64,000 nucleotides of DNA from CAYNUJ01 sp964573255 (GTDB lineage Bacteria; Bacteroidota; Ignavibacteria; Ignavibacteriales; Melioribacteraceae), in the NCBI GenBank assembly GCA_964573255.1, contig CAZNJB010000020.1:1-64000 (forward strand), in the 5' to 3' direction. Position numbers and translations under genes: made by a program. Below the pieces are notes generated by a model, which saw only the letters and a list, made by a program, of their open reading frames with translations, was not told the origin of the DNA and ran no database searches. This document shows, in pieces, positions 1 through 8,411 of this stretch; position 1 is the first letter of the stretch; every line of letters starts with the position of its first letter.

Positions 1-135
1 ATTAATGATAGACATGCAACAAAAATTGATAAAATTAATAAAATGGATAAAAAGGAAATTGAAAATAAATTCCTAAAAATTGTTGGAAATGAAGTTGATG
101 AAAAAGTTAAGGAATTACATCTAGATATAATATAA
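1..135 (+). CDS. 3' end of an unidentified protein (partial)
   Basis: Frame 1 is open from the window edge to a TAA at 133-135 and encodes 44 residues rich in Lys, Glu and Asn. It ends in ELHLDII. The upstream part is missing, so no family can be assigned. It stops 12 bases before an attC-like box (GTATAAC at 148), the spacing expected of a gene inside an integron-type cassette. Whether it is a real gene rests only on its openness and composition. Confidence 0.4.
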   Translation: MNDRHATKIDKINKMDKKEIENKFLKIVGNEVDEKVKELHLDII

Positions 136-147
136 TTCTAAAGCGTA

Positions 148-372
148 GTATAACTAGCAAATCACCCCGTCCGTAGAACCGGTGCGGGCTGAAGTGAAAG
201 TTTTAAGTTTAGAAATGTTGTTTGGCATTGTTATTACAGTTTAGCATAAAAGTTGAAGTTTTGTCGCCGCGCTTGTCCAAAGGATGAATAAGCACGGCTT
301 ATAAATAATTAATTTTGTTTTTTATTTAACTTTGTAATTAAGGGCGGCGAGTTATTTGCCACGTCGTTAGGC
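148..372 (+). repeat. attC-like recombination site (putative, unusually long)
   Basis: The segment opens with GTATAAC (148-154) followed by AGCAAAT (157-163). It closes with ATTTGCC (354-360) and GTTAGGC (366-372). The outer boxes resemble the R'' (RYYYAAC) and R' (GTTRRRY) boxes of integron attC sites, although GTATAAC has one off-consensus base. The inner boxes are nearly complementary, like L''/L'. Between them lies a GC-richer imperfect hairpin near 166-190. About 225 bp is longer than usual for attC, so this may be two sites or a site plus insert. No integrase gene is visible. Confidence 0.35.
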
Positions 373-403
373 TACAAATAATTAATTTAATAGTGTGGTT
401 AAT

Positions 404-718
404 ATGAAATACTATTATTTAACAGCATTGATTTTATCATTAATGTTGATTAGTTGTAATTCATCTATTGTTGACGATCCCTCTCTGGTAATACATTACT
501 CAGTCCCAGAAAAATCTTGGGTTAAAATTACAATAGAAAACAGTTATAATACCGTTGTCGCTATACCCGTTAATGTAGAAAAAGAAAGTGGATTATATGA
601 AGTAATTATCGATTTAGATAATTTTGCTGAAGGTGTTTATTACTATACGATTGAATTAAAAGGTGTTAATAGTAATTATTATTCAAAAACCACAAAGCAT
701 TTGTTATTGGTAAAGTAA
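404..718 (+). CDS. Small secreted lipoprotein, unknown function
   Basis: The product has 104 residues from ATG 404; an in-frame GTG at 395 is less likely. It starts with a lipoprotein signal peptide (hydrophobic stretch, lipobox LISC, residues about 14-17). The rest is a small beta-rich domain with Ile/Val/Tyr alternation and a segment FAEGVYYYTIELKG. That segment resembles the beta-sandwich sorting domains of Bacteroidota exported proteins. The stop codon overlaps the next gene's ATG by one base (TAATG), so the two are translationally coupled. It lies inside the cassette-like unit. I do not recognise a family. Confidence 0.6.
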   Translation: MKYYYLTALILSLMLISCNSSIVDDPSLVIHYSVPEKSWVKITIENSYNTVVAIPVNVEKESGLYEVIIDLDNFAEGVYYYTIELKGVNSNYYSKTTKHLLLVK

Positions 719-1365
719 TGGGAAAAATAATTTTAATCTCAGTACTTTTTTTATTAAGTAATACGATAATTAAATCGCAGAATAAAATTGCTCCAAATAT
801 TGGTTTTGGCTATTATATAATTAACTCTGAGAATTCTACTAAAATAATGGAAGATAAAAAATTTCACTCATACATTTTTTATGGTTTGAGTTATGAAAGA
901 GACGATTTTTTCGGTTATAATTTCGTCTTTGAGTATAGTTACCAACAAACTACCAAAGAGAATATATTAAAATTTGAAAGATATGATCCTAGCCCAAATC
1001 CATCGCCCCCTCCATTTTGGGGAGATATAAAACTTTTAAACCACAATTTCGATTTGGATTATAAAAGTAAAATAAACAATTATTTTTCTTATGGATTAGG
1101 TCCGTCTTTCATAATTACTAATAGAATATTAGAGGTTGATACAGTTCTGTTTGATAAATTAGCATCTTCTGGATTAGGTGTGAACGGTTTTTTAGAATAT
1201 TCTTTACAATTAAACGAAAACACGGATTATTTTTTCTTTACTTCAAAGTTGAAACTCAGATACACTCATTCAATATGGTTTGATGAAGGTATAAGGAATC
1301 TAGAAAATTATGATCAAGAATATTTCACCGTCCAATTATTAATTGGGATAGGTTATTCTTTCTAA
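718..1365 (+). CDS. Putative outer-membrane beta-barrel protein
   Basis: The product has 215 residues with a signal peptide (hydrophobic 3-19, cleavage probably after KSQ). The body has amphipathic beta strands rich in Tyr and Phe and ends in an aromatic residue (GIGYSF), the usual pattern of small outer-membrane barrels. A Pro-rich turn (SPNPSPPP) sits near residue 93. It is coupled to the preceding lipoprotein, which suggests a surface pair. It is very AT-rich and has no recognisable family, as is common for cassette genes. Confidence 0.55.
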   Translation: MGKIILISVLFLLSNTIIKSQNKIAPNIGFGYYIINSENSTKIMEDKKFHSYIFYGLSYERDDFFGYNFVFEYSYQQTTKENILKFERYDPSPNPSPPPFWGDIKLLNHNFDLDYKSKINNYFSYGLGPSFIITNRILEVDTVLFDKLASSGLGVNGFLEYSLQLNENTDYFFFTSKLKLRYTHSIWFDEGIRNLENYDQEYFTVQLLIGIGYSF

Positions 1366-1385
1366 ATTAGTAATTGTAGCCTAAC

Positions 1386-1668
1386 CAGCAATTAGGTGAA
1401 CTTACGAATGCAACATATTTACACGGATAAATTGAATGCTAAATGTTAAATTCGTCCAACTAGTTCCGCTTGCCTCGATGTTTTTTACCGTGATTAGTAG
1501 TGAATGAAAATTTAATCGGTAAGCTCACAAAGCTATTCTCAAAGGATACAGAAAATTAAGCCTTTCGATAAGGTAACGTTACGTTTAAGAATATATTACC
1601 CGTGAAAATCCCGTCTCAATCCGTGTTATCCGCGTTCTATTAACCCCGCCCCGCTAATTGCTCCTTTG
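1386..1668. other. Intergenic stretch with attC-like remnant and a dispersed-repeat-like segment
   Basis: No convincing gene is present. The first part continues the attC-like end (possible R' at 1444-1450). The segment 1599-1641 contains ATCCGTGTTATCCGCGTTC, which resembles the short CGCGGATAACACGGAT-type intergenic repeats seen in many environmental bacterial genomes. Only one copy is seen in this window, so calling it a repeat rests on memory of such elements. It sits where the cassette-like region meets the 3' end of the men operon. Confidence 0.3.
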
Positions 1669-3099
1669 TTAAAGCGTTGTTCCCTTCAATTCCAAATATT
1701 TTGCCGCTTTCAACTTATCGATTTTCCCCATTTCATTTTTGGGTAACTCGGAAATAAAAGCAACTCTTTTAGGAATTTTATATCCGGCAAGTTTTTCTTT
1801 TAATTTGTTTTTCAGTAAAGCCAAATCCAGATTCTTGTTCGTCTCAATTAATGCGCAAACCATCTCTCCCCATTTATCGTCATCTACTCCGAATACATAA
1901 GCGTCGGATACATTTTGCAATGTTTTTATAGCAGCTTCCACTTCGTGGGGATTTACATTTTCGCCGCCAGTTACAATTAAATCTTCCCGGCGCATTTCAA
2001 TATAAAGATTGCCTTTAATGTCGAGTTTTCCGTAATCTCCGGTAAGGAAATAATCGCCCGCAAATTTATCTTCCCACATTTTTTCATTAAGGTAATAACC
2101 TTTTGCAACGGTATCGCTTTTAACGCCTATTAACCCGGGGGTATCGGGCGGAAGCGGATTTTTATCATCGTCGAATATTTTTATTTCAACTCCACACAAA
2201 GCTTTACCTGCGGGAGAAAGGTTTAATCGCAAATCGTTGTAACTTGCCGCGGCAATCATCGAAGATGTTTCAGTGGAGCCGTAAACTTTGTAAATAGGGA
2301 TTCCTTTACTCAACGAATTTTCCGTTAACGAATTATCGACCGGGCCGCCTCCAACAAAAACCGCTTTGCAGTGATTAAATATATGCGGCGCCGTTTCCAT
2401 CAATCTCCGCAATGTGGTGGAAACAAGCGATATTAAATTCGGATGAAACTTTTCAGAAGTTTCTGTAATGTGCTCCACACTTAAGGATTCGGGAACACAG
2501 ATTAGATTGTTCCCCAGAAGCGCGCGAGTAACAATAGCAAATCCACCTATGTGATAGAAAGGTAAACTCGCAATCCAAGAATCGTTTTCGTTAATTTTTG
2601 CCAGACTTTTAACTTTGCTAAAATTGTTGAACAAATTATCGAAAGTAATTTCAACTCCTTTCGGTAAACCGGTAGAACCGGAAGTAAATATAATTACCGC
2701 GGTATCTCCGTTGGGAGCGTTATAAGCTTTACCGTTTCCGGAGAAGTCAAAATCGATTAATGATATTTCCGAATTTTCAACGTTTATGAATTGTCGAATG
2801 GAATAATGTTTTGCGGTGAGAACAATTTCTTCTTTTGTCCATCGCGAATTGAATAATACAGGTGTTATACCTCTTTCCCATAATGCGAAAACAACGGCAA
2901 TGTAATCAATTGAGTTTTTACCGGCTACTCCTACAGTCGCCGCATTTTCGAGTCCCAGCGAGTTTAAATTATCCGAATAATTTTTTACACGCGAAGCAAA
3001 CTCATTAAAACTCAACGTTTCGGTTTTGCTGACAAAAAAAGTCCGTTCGGGATTCGTTTGTACTTTATATTTTAACCAATTACTACCGAGTTTGCTCAT
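1669..3099 (-). CDS. menE: o-Succinylbenzoate--CoA ligase
   Basis: This adenylate-forming enzyme activates o-succinylbenzoate to its CoA ester in menaquinone synthesis. The protein has 476 residues. Family motifs appear in order: P-loop IFTSGSTGLPKG (137-148), YGSTE (273-277), TGD (353-355), hinge RREDLIVTGGENVNP (370-384) and C-terminal NEMGKIDK with catalytic Lys459. Its start overlaps the menC stop (ATGA), and it is the last gene of the seven-gene men operon. The neighbourhood separates it from generic acyl-CoA ligases. No clear terminator is visible downstream. Confidence 0.95.
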   Translation of the reverse strand: MSKLGSNWLKYKVQTNPERTFFVSKTETLSFNEFASRVKNYSDNLNSLGLENAATVGVAGKNSIDYIAVVFALWERGITPVLFNSRWTKEEIVLTAKHYSIRQFINVENSEISLIDFDFSGNGKAYNAPNGDTAVIIFTSGSTGLPKGVEITFDNLFNNFSKVKSLAKINENDSWIASLPFYHIGGFAIVTRALLGNNLICVPESLSVEHITETSEKFHPNLISLVSTTLRRLMETAPHIFNHCKAVFVGGGPVDNSLTENSLSKGIPIYKVYGSTETSSMIAAASYNDLRLNLSPAGKALCGVEIKIFDDDKNPLPPDTPGLIGVKSDTVAKGYYLNEKMWEDKFAGDYFLTGDYGKLDIKGNLYIEMRREDLIVTGGENVNPHEVEAAIKTLQNVSDAYVFGVDDDKWGEMVCALIETNKNLDLALLKNKLKEKLAGYKIPKRVAFISELPKNEMGKIDKLKAAKYLELKGTTL

Positions 3100-4091
3100 A
3101 AACCACCTCGTATGTTTTGCGGGAATAAAAGTGAAATGGTATTCCTTTCTGCCGCATACTCGATATTGTAAGGTTGGCTTGTGAACAAATCGAATGTTGA
3201 AAGTCCGTGAATATTATTCGGTGATATTTTATTTGCAATATAGACCAAATGGCTCCATCCCAAACTCGATTCCAGTGCGGATGAAATGATAATTTCTTTG
3301 CTGTGCGTATGTGCCGTAACCTTTTCTTCTATTTCTGCGAGTCCGCCGAAAACTGTTGGTTTAACAATTAAATATTTTATTTTTGAATTCATTACTGCTT
3401 CGAGATTTTTCCCCTCATAGACTGATTCGTCTGCAGCAATAGGAATAGAGCAGTTATCAGCCAACTGAATCAATTCCGATGTCTTTTGAACCGGCTGTTC
3501 AATATATTCAATTATTTTTTCATCAATGCTTTCCGAAAACTTTAACGTTTGATCAACGGTCCAATTAGCATTTACATCAATTCTCAAACGGATATTGTTT
3601 CTCTTTATCTTTTCGGTTAAACTATGCAAAACTTCCATTTCTTTTTCGAACGGCTCAATCCCCAGTTTTAATTTAACCGTGCTATTATTTAACGCTTCCA
3701 AATCCTTCGTTTGAAATTTCCCGAGTGAAAAGAGCAAGTTAAATTTTGCGACTAATTCTTCCTGTTTGTTTATGTTATTTGCGGAAACGAATATCTGCTC
3801 CAAAGCAAATTTAAGCGATGGGGACTGAAGATCAGGGATAAGCGCTTGTACTTCATCTAAATCCGCTGCATTAAGTTTTCCGGCAAGTGATTCAACTTCC
3901 GTTAATAAATCGCTAAAGCTTTCCTTTGAAAACCCGGAAAGGGGAGCGGCTTCCCCAAAAACGGAAATGCCGTCATCTAAAACGGCTTCCAATATTAAAA
4001 CGGTTCTTTCGGTTAATGTTTGTTTTGATGATTTGAACGGAGACTTGAATTTTAACTTGCTGCTTTTGTATTTGAGTTCTTTAATAATCAT
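3096..4091 (-). CDS. menC: o-Succinylbenzoate synthase
   Basis: Enolase-superfamily enzyme that dehydrates SHCHC to o-succinylbenzoate. In 331 residues it shows the KLKLG lysine motif (140-144), metal ligands Asp172 (RIDVNANW), Glu198 (EYIEQP) and Asp221 (AADES), and the second catalytic Lys244 (IVKPTVFGG). The N-terminal capping domain includes the FGEAAPL loop (45-51). It overlaps menA at its start and menE at its end by 4 bases each, consistent with translational coupling in the operon. Confidence 0.95.
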   Translation of the reverse strand: MIIKELKYKSSKLKFKSPFKSSKQTLTERTVLILEAVLDDGISVFGEAAPLSGFSKESFSDLLTEVESLAGKLNAADLDEVQALIPDLQSPSLKFALEQIFVSANNINKQEELVAKFNLLFSLGKFQTKDLEALNNSTVKLKLGIEPFEKEMEVLHSLTEKIKRNNIRLRIDVNANWTVDQTLKFSESIDEKIIEYIEQPVQKTSELIQLADNCSIPIAADESVYEGKNLEAVMNSKIKYLIVKPTVFGGLAEIEEKVTAHTHSKEIIISSALESSLGWSHLVYIANKISPNNIHGLSTFDLFTSQPYNIEYAAERNTISLLFPQNIRGGL

Positions 4092-4987
4092 AATATCAAT
4101 CCGGCGGAAAACAATATTCCATATATACCGGAAAGTTTAGCGGTTAATTCCAAAGTTTTGTTTAGTTCGGCTCCGTCGTATGTGTAAATCATTTTAACGA
4201 GTTTAATTCCCAATGGTAAACTTAACATCGGTAAGAACACAAAAGGGCTTTGCTTAAAGTAAATAAAGACAAATACAGGGACTGAATAGGAAATTACGAG
4301 AAAGAGTAAATATTGTATTCTGCTGAATCTTCTTCCGAAAAGCACCGCAAGGGTATTCTTTCCGTTTGCCTTATCGGTTTCGATGTCGCGGTAATTGTTA
4401 ACGATTAAAATATTTGTAATAAGTGCGCCTACGGGAATTGCTGTTAAAACGGCAAGTGTGGTTATCTCCAAAGCTTGAACGTAGTAGGTACCCACGGTTC
4501 CTACCAACCCAAAGAATACGAAAACGAAAATATCTCCCAGTCCGTTATACGCGAGTGGAAATGGACCTGCTGTGTAAGCAATACCCGCTAATATCGAAAG
4601 GACGCCTATAAGCAATATTATCCATCCTCCTAGATAGACGAGATAAAGTCCCAAAATGAATGTGAGTCCGAATACCAAAGCAACGGCTGTTTTCATTTCC
4701 TTTACCGTAACCAATCCCGCGGCTAAAACTCTTGTTGGACCCACGCGTTCTTCATTGTCGGTACCGGCAAGATAATCGTAAAGGTCATTTACGAAATTGG
4801 TGCCTATTTGAATTAACAGGGAACAAATAAGCGCCACAGCAGCTGCGAGTACGTTAAATTTTCCCTGTGCTACAGCCAGGGAGGAGCCGATGATTACAGG
4901 GACAAATGCCGCAAGCAGAGTTTTAGGTCTGCTTGCGATTATCCATCTGTCAACTTTCGAAATATTTTCAACCGACGATTTAATCAT
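4088..4987 (-). CDS. menA: 1,4-Dihydroxy-2-naphthoate polyprenyltransferase
   Basis: UbiA-family membrane prenyltransferase of 299 residues with eight to nine hydrophobic segments. It attaches the isoprenoid chain to DHNA to give demethylmenaquinone. The two Asp-rich Mg-diphosphate motifs are visible: NDLYDYLAGTD (67-77) and YRDIETD (199-205). The usual C-methyltransferase (MenG/UbiE) is not in the window. Its ATG overlaps the stop of menB by one base (TAATG type), so it lies inside the operon. Confidence 0.94.
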   Translation of the reverse strand: MIKSSVENISKVDRWIIASRPKTLLAAFVPVIIGSSLAVAQGKFNVLAAAVALICSLLIQIGTNFVNDLYDYLAGTDNEERVGPTRVLAAGLVTVKEMKTAVALVFGLTFILGLYLVYLGGWIILLIGVLSILAGIAYTAGPFPLAYNGLGDIFVFVFFGLVGTVGTYYVQALEITTLAVLTAIPVGALITNILIVNNYRDIETDKANGKNTLAVLFGRRFSRIQYLLFLVISYSVPVFVFIYFKQSPFVFLPMLSLPLGIKLVKMIYTYDGAELNKTLELTAKLSGIYGILFSAGLIL

Positions 4988-5820
4988 TAAGGAACTCTCG
5001 GAAATTTTGAAAAATCGGGTTTGCGTTTTTCATTGTATGCCTTTTTACCTTCTTGTGCTTCTTCAGACATATAATAAAGAAGTGTGGCATTTCCTGCTAA
5101 TTCCTGTATTCCGGCTTGCCCATCTAACTCAGCGTTAAATGCCGATTTCAAAAGACGGATTGCAAGCGGGCTCTTTTCCAAAATTTCTTTAGCCCATTGA
5201 ACGCCTTCGGCTTCCAATTGGTCTAACGGCACAACTTTATTTACCAAGCCCATTTCGTAAGCTTCTTTTGCATCGTACTGGCGGCAGAGATACCATATTT
5301 CGCGGGCTTTCTTTTGTCCCACTAGTCTCGCTAAATAACTTGCTCCGAACCCACCGTCAAAGCTGCCTACTTTCGGGCCGGTCTGACCGAAAATCGCATT
5401 ATCAGCAGCGATAGTTAAATCGCAAACAACGTGCAATACGTGTCCGCCACCTATGGCGTATCCGGCTACCAAAGCAATTACAGGTTTGGGCATACTGCGT
5501 ATTAATTTCTGAACATCGAGGATATTCAATCTTGGAACGCCATCGGCGCCAACATATCCTCTGTCGCCTCTTATTTTTTGATCACCACCTGAACAGAAAG
5601 CGTATTTACCGTCCTTAGCTGGCCCGTATCCGGTTAAAAGAACCACACCGGTATTCGGGTCCTCTTTTGCATCGTAAAGCGCTTCATACATCTCTATTAC
5701 GGTTTCCGGTCTAAATGCGTTTCTCTTCTCGGGACGGTTAATTGTAATCTTTGCTATACCGTCCATTTTTTCGTAAATAATATCCTGATAATCCTTTACT
5801 TTCTTCCAATCGAAATTCAT
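4987..5820 (-). CDS. menB: 1,4-Dihydroxy-2-naphthoyl-CoA synthase
   Basis: Crotonase-fold enzyme that cyclises o-succinylbenzoyl-CoA to DHNA-CoA. I choose ATG 5820 (277 residues) over the upstream in-frame ATG 5835 because an AAGGA site lies 5 bases before it. The protein then begins MNFDWKKVKDYQDI, as MenB usually does. It has the oxyanion region (GGDQKIRG), AIGGGH, and GQTGPKVGSFDGGFG. The Gly in QTG is typical of bicarbonate-dependent (type I) MenB. It follows menH with a 1-base gap. Confidence 0.95.
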   Translation of the reverse strand: MNFDWKKVKDYQDIIYEKMDGIAKITINRPEKRNAFRPETVIEMYEALYDAKEDPNTGVVLLTGYGPAKDGKYAFCSGGDQKIRGDRGYVGADGVPRLNILDVQKLIRSMPKPVIALVAGYAIGGGHVLHVVCDLTIAADNAIFGQTGPKVGSFDGGFGASYLARLVGQKKAREIWYLCRQYDAKEAYEMGLVNKVVPLDQLEAEGVQWAKEILEKSPLAIRLLKSAFNAELDGQAGIQELAGNATLLYYMSEEAQEGKKAYNEKRKPDFSKFPRVP

Positions 5821-5821
5821 T

Positions 5822-6664
5822 CTAATCCTTGTCATTCTTATTCAAAAAATGTTTCACAAAATTAATAAAATCCGGTGCCTTTTCTAAATGAACATTATGT
5901 CCCGCACCGGTAATAACTGCCATTTGAGAATCCTTAATTGACTCGTTAAGTTTCTTCCCAATTGCAACATATTTTAAATCTTTCTCTCCTGCTAAAATAA
6001 GAACCGGTAAACTTAAGGCGGAAAGTTTATGCCACACATCCGGCATTACTCCCGTACCGAATCCCTTTAGGCTATTAATCAATCCGGTTGCCGAATTCTT
6101 CTTCTTTACAGCAGTTATCTCTTCATACTTTTTCGGTTCAATATTTTTTAAAGAACCGAATAAGGGGAGAGCCATCCAAAAGTTTATAAAGTTTTCCACT
6201 CCTTCGGTTTGCAAACGATCAATTAATTTAGAGTCGGAAATTACCCGTTGAGCTCTTTCCTTTTCATCTTCAATCCCGGCAGTGGTACTTTCGAGTATAA
6301 GTCCTCTAATATTTCCGGGCTTGTTTACGGCATATTGCAGTGCCAATCGTCCGCCCATTGAATAACCTAAAATAAAAGGTGGGCACTCAATAACATTTTT
6401 AATGAAGAAATCGATATGCTGCAATTGTGCTTCGGTGGAGTATTCTTCTTCCGGATTTGGAGCATCTGTTTTGCCGTGACCGATTAGATCCAAGGCAAAC
6501 GCGGGAATATATTCAGGTAAGTTATTTATTACATCCAGCCAATCGTTTGCGCTGCCTGTAAAACCGTGAAGAAACAGTAACGGTGCGGTACTTTTCTTTC
6601 CCGCACGATGGATGTACCTGAAGCGAATATTGTTTATTTTAATATAATCTTCTTTAATTGCCAA
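5822..6664 (-). CDS. menH: SHCHC synthase (MenH-type alpha/beta hydrolase)
   Basis: An alpha/beta-hydrolase of 280 residues that eliminates pyruvate from SEPHCHC. It has HGFTGS (oxyanion region, 33-38), nucleophile elbow GYSMGG with Ser102, Asp229 (GEKD) and His256 (GAGHNVH). The family alone would be ambiguous. Its position between menD and menB, overlapping menD by 11 bases, supports the MenH assignment. Confidence 0.9.
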   Translation of the reverse strand: MAIKEDYIKINNIRFRYIHRAGKKSTAPLLFLHGFTGSANDWLDVINNLPEYIPAFALDLIGHGKTDAPNPEEEYSTEAQLQHIDFFIKNVIECPPFILGYSMGGRLALQYAVNKPGNIRGLILESTTAGIEDEKERAQRVISDSKLIDRLQTEGVENFINFWMALPLFGSLKNIEPKKYEEITAVKKKNSATGLINSLKGFGTGVMPDVWHKLSALSLPVLILAGEKDLKYVAIGKKLNESIKDSQMAVITGAGHNVHLEKAPDFINFVKHFLNKNDKD

Positions 6665-8411
6665 AGACGCTTTTTATATATTTCGAAAAGGCGATTCTTT
6701 TCTCTGCCGATTTGTCGGCATCAGCTTTTATTTCCAGTATTTGAAGACCCTTGGTCGATCGAGAGGATTTCAACTTGTCGCGCAAATCCTTCCAAGATGT
6801 GACGGAACAATATTCCGCTTCGTATAATTCCGCGGTTTTGGCAAAATCCAAATTCAAAGCAGTGGTAAAGTATGCCTCGAAATATTTTTTATCTTTTGCG
6901 ATAGGAAGCAGTTTGAATATTCCGCCTCCGCCGTTATTAATTAGTATTACCGTTAAATTTATTCCGTATTCCTTTGCGGTCCAAAGACCGTTCATATCGT
7001 GGAAAAATGCTAAATCTCCCGTTAATAAATAAGTACGTTTGGAAGAAATACTTGCAATACCCAAAGCTGTGGAATTTATCCCGTCTATTCCGCTGGTTCC
7101 GCGATTGGTGTAAATGTTTATTCCGGTTTCTGTTTTCTCTCCGAATGTATCCAAGTCCCTAATCGGCATACTGTTGGAAACAAATAAATCGGAGCCTTTC
7201 GGCAGCGATTGTATTACTTCTCTGGTAATTCTTCCTTCGAACGGAAAAGCGGAATTCCAAATTTCTTTTTTCAAATGTTCAACTGTTTTCTTTTCCGCTT
7301 CAATCCATTTCATTTTCCAATCGGAAGGAGCGGTAGGAATGCTGTCCCATTTATCACTGCTTAATAAATCTTTACAAAATGATTCAGGTGGATATGCAAT
7401 AATTTTATCGAATGTGCGTGACGGATCCAGTATGTCCCCGTGTTTGTTAATCAATATTTTATACGTCTTTACTCTTGCAAAATATTCCAGCAAGGAGTTA
7501 ACTATCGGTGTATTGCCGAATTGCAAAATTAAATCCGGTTCAAATTCTTCATCTGCTTTATCGGTTCTTAAAAAATTACCCGCTGTGGAAATTACAATAT
7601 CGGATGCAGGTTTGAGATAACGCAGGGGCGAAGTTGCATCTGCCAATATTGGTGCATTAAGCGCTCTAGCAAGTTCCAAAACAGATTCGTGAAACCCTTC
7701 GGAATAATTATACCAGCCTGTCAAAATCAACGGTCGAGAAGCGGATAAAATTTTTGCTATAATGCCCGAATTTATTGTTAACGTTTTTGATTTAATTTTT
7801 ACTTGTGCGATATCTTCGTTTAGATATTTTCTGTGGAGCTCGTTATCGATTTCAGTGTTGTGCGTAAAGGGCTCCAGCGGTTTGCGCAAAGGGAAATTGA
7901 TATGAACCGGACCGGTGTCCTTAAACAGAGCCGTATAGTAGAGTTCCTGTGCCTTCGCCTGCAAACGTTTTATCGCAAGGTGGTTCGTTTTTGGCAGTCC
8001 GGCATCTTCAAAAAGTCTTATATGATTGGCATAAAGGTTATGTTGCTTTATTGTTTGATTCGCACCCGTTCCGATTAATTCAGGCGGACGGTCGGCTGTA
8101 ATAATTATTAGAGGTGTTCTGGAATTGTAAGCTTCAATTATAGCCGGATAAAGTTCCGCCGTAGCCGTTCCCGAAGTTGTGAGAACCGCAACAGGGAGTG
8201 AAGTTTTTTTTGCCAATCCAAGTGCAAAGAAAGCGGAAGAGCGTTCGTCTACTATAACGTGTTTTTTTATTCCGCGTTCAGCTGCAAAGGCTAAGGTTAA
8301 AGGTGTGTTTCTGGAACCGGGAGAAATACAGACGTGCTTTAATCCAAGCCGCTTTAATTGCTTAACAAAAACCTGCGCATAAAAATAATTAAGATTTATT
8401 TTTTTCTTCAT
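6654..8411 (-). CDS. menD: SEPHCHC synthase
   Basis: Thiamine-diphosphate enzyme of 585 residues. It adds the succinic semialdehyde unit from 2-oxoglutarate to isochorismate, the first committed step of menaquinone synthesis. It shows CISPGSRNTPLT (28-39), the ThDP-activating Glu56 (VDERSSA), TTSGTATAELYPA, NRGTSGIDG, and the ThDP/Mg motif GDLAFFHD followed by INNGGGGIF. The start overlaps the end of menF by 23 bases. Confidence 0.95.
   Translation of the reverse strand: MKKKINLNYFYAQVFVKQLKRLGLKHVCISPGSRNTPLTLAFAAERGIKKHVIVDERSSAFFALGLAKKTSLPVAVLTTSGTATAELYPAIIEAYNSRTPLIIITADRPPELIGTGANQTIKQHNLYANHIRLFEDAGLPKTNHLAIKRLQAKAQELYYTALFKDTGPVHINFPLRKPLEPFTHNTEIDNELHRKYLNEDIAQVKIKSKTLTINSGIIAKILSASRPLILTGWYNYSEGFHESVLELARALNAPILADATSPLRYLKPASDIVISTAGNFLRTDKADEEFEPDLILQFGNTPIVNSLLEYFARVKTYKILINKHGDILDPSRTFDKIIAYPPESFCKDLLSSDKWDSIPTAPSDWKMKWIEAEKKTVEHLKKEIWNSAFPFEGRITREVIQSLPKGSDLFVSNSMPIRDLDTFGEKTETGINIYTNRGTSGIDGINSTALGIASISSKRTYLLTGDLAFFHDMNGLWTAKEYGINLTVILINNGGGGIFKLLPIAKDKKYFEAYFTTALNLDFAKTAELYEAEYCSVTSWKDLRDKLKSSRSTKGLQILEIKADADKSAEKRIAFSKYIKSVFGN

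Larger units (their letters stand above)
366..1385. mobile_element. Integron-cassette-like unit bounded by a 12-bp inverted repeat
   Basis: GTTAGGCTACAA at 366-377 and TTGTAGCCTAAC at 1374-1385 are perfect inverted complements flanking exactly two co-oriented genes. In an integron cassette the first bases (TTRRRY) complete the R' box of the cassette's own attC once circularised, so complementarity to the downstream R'' box (GCCTAAC, 1379-1385) is expected. After 1385 the sequence continues CAGCAATT, similar to the L''-like box after 148, and a possible R' (GTTAAAT) lies at 1444-1450. That gives a 72-bp attC-sized end. The assignment is inferred from boxes only. Confidence 0.4.

Noticed and set aside
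1599..1641. CCGTG...CCGCG-type segment as a CRISPR or insertion element end
   Set aside because: Only one copy in the window, no array or transposase; kept only as a possible dispersed repeat.
7114..7620. 168-codon plus-strand frame inside menD
   Set aside because: Antisense to well-supported catalytic coding sequence; composition is that of a complementary-strand shadow.
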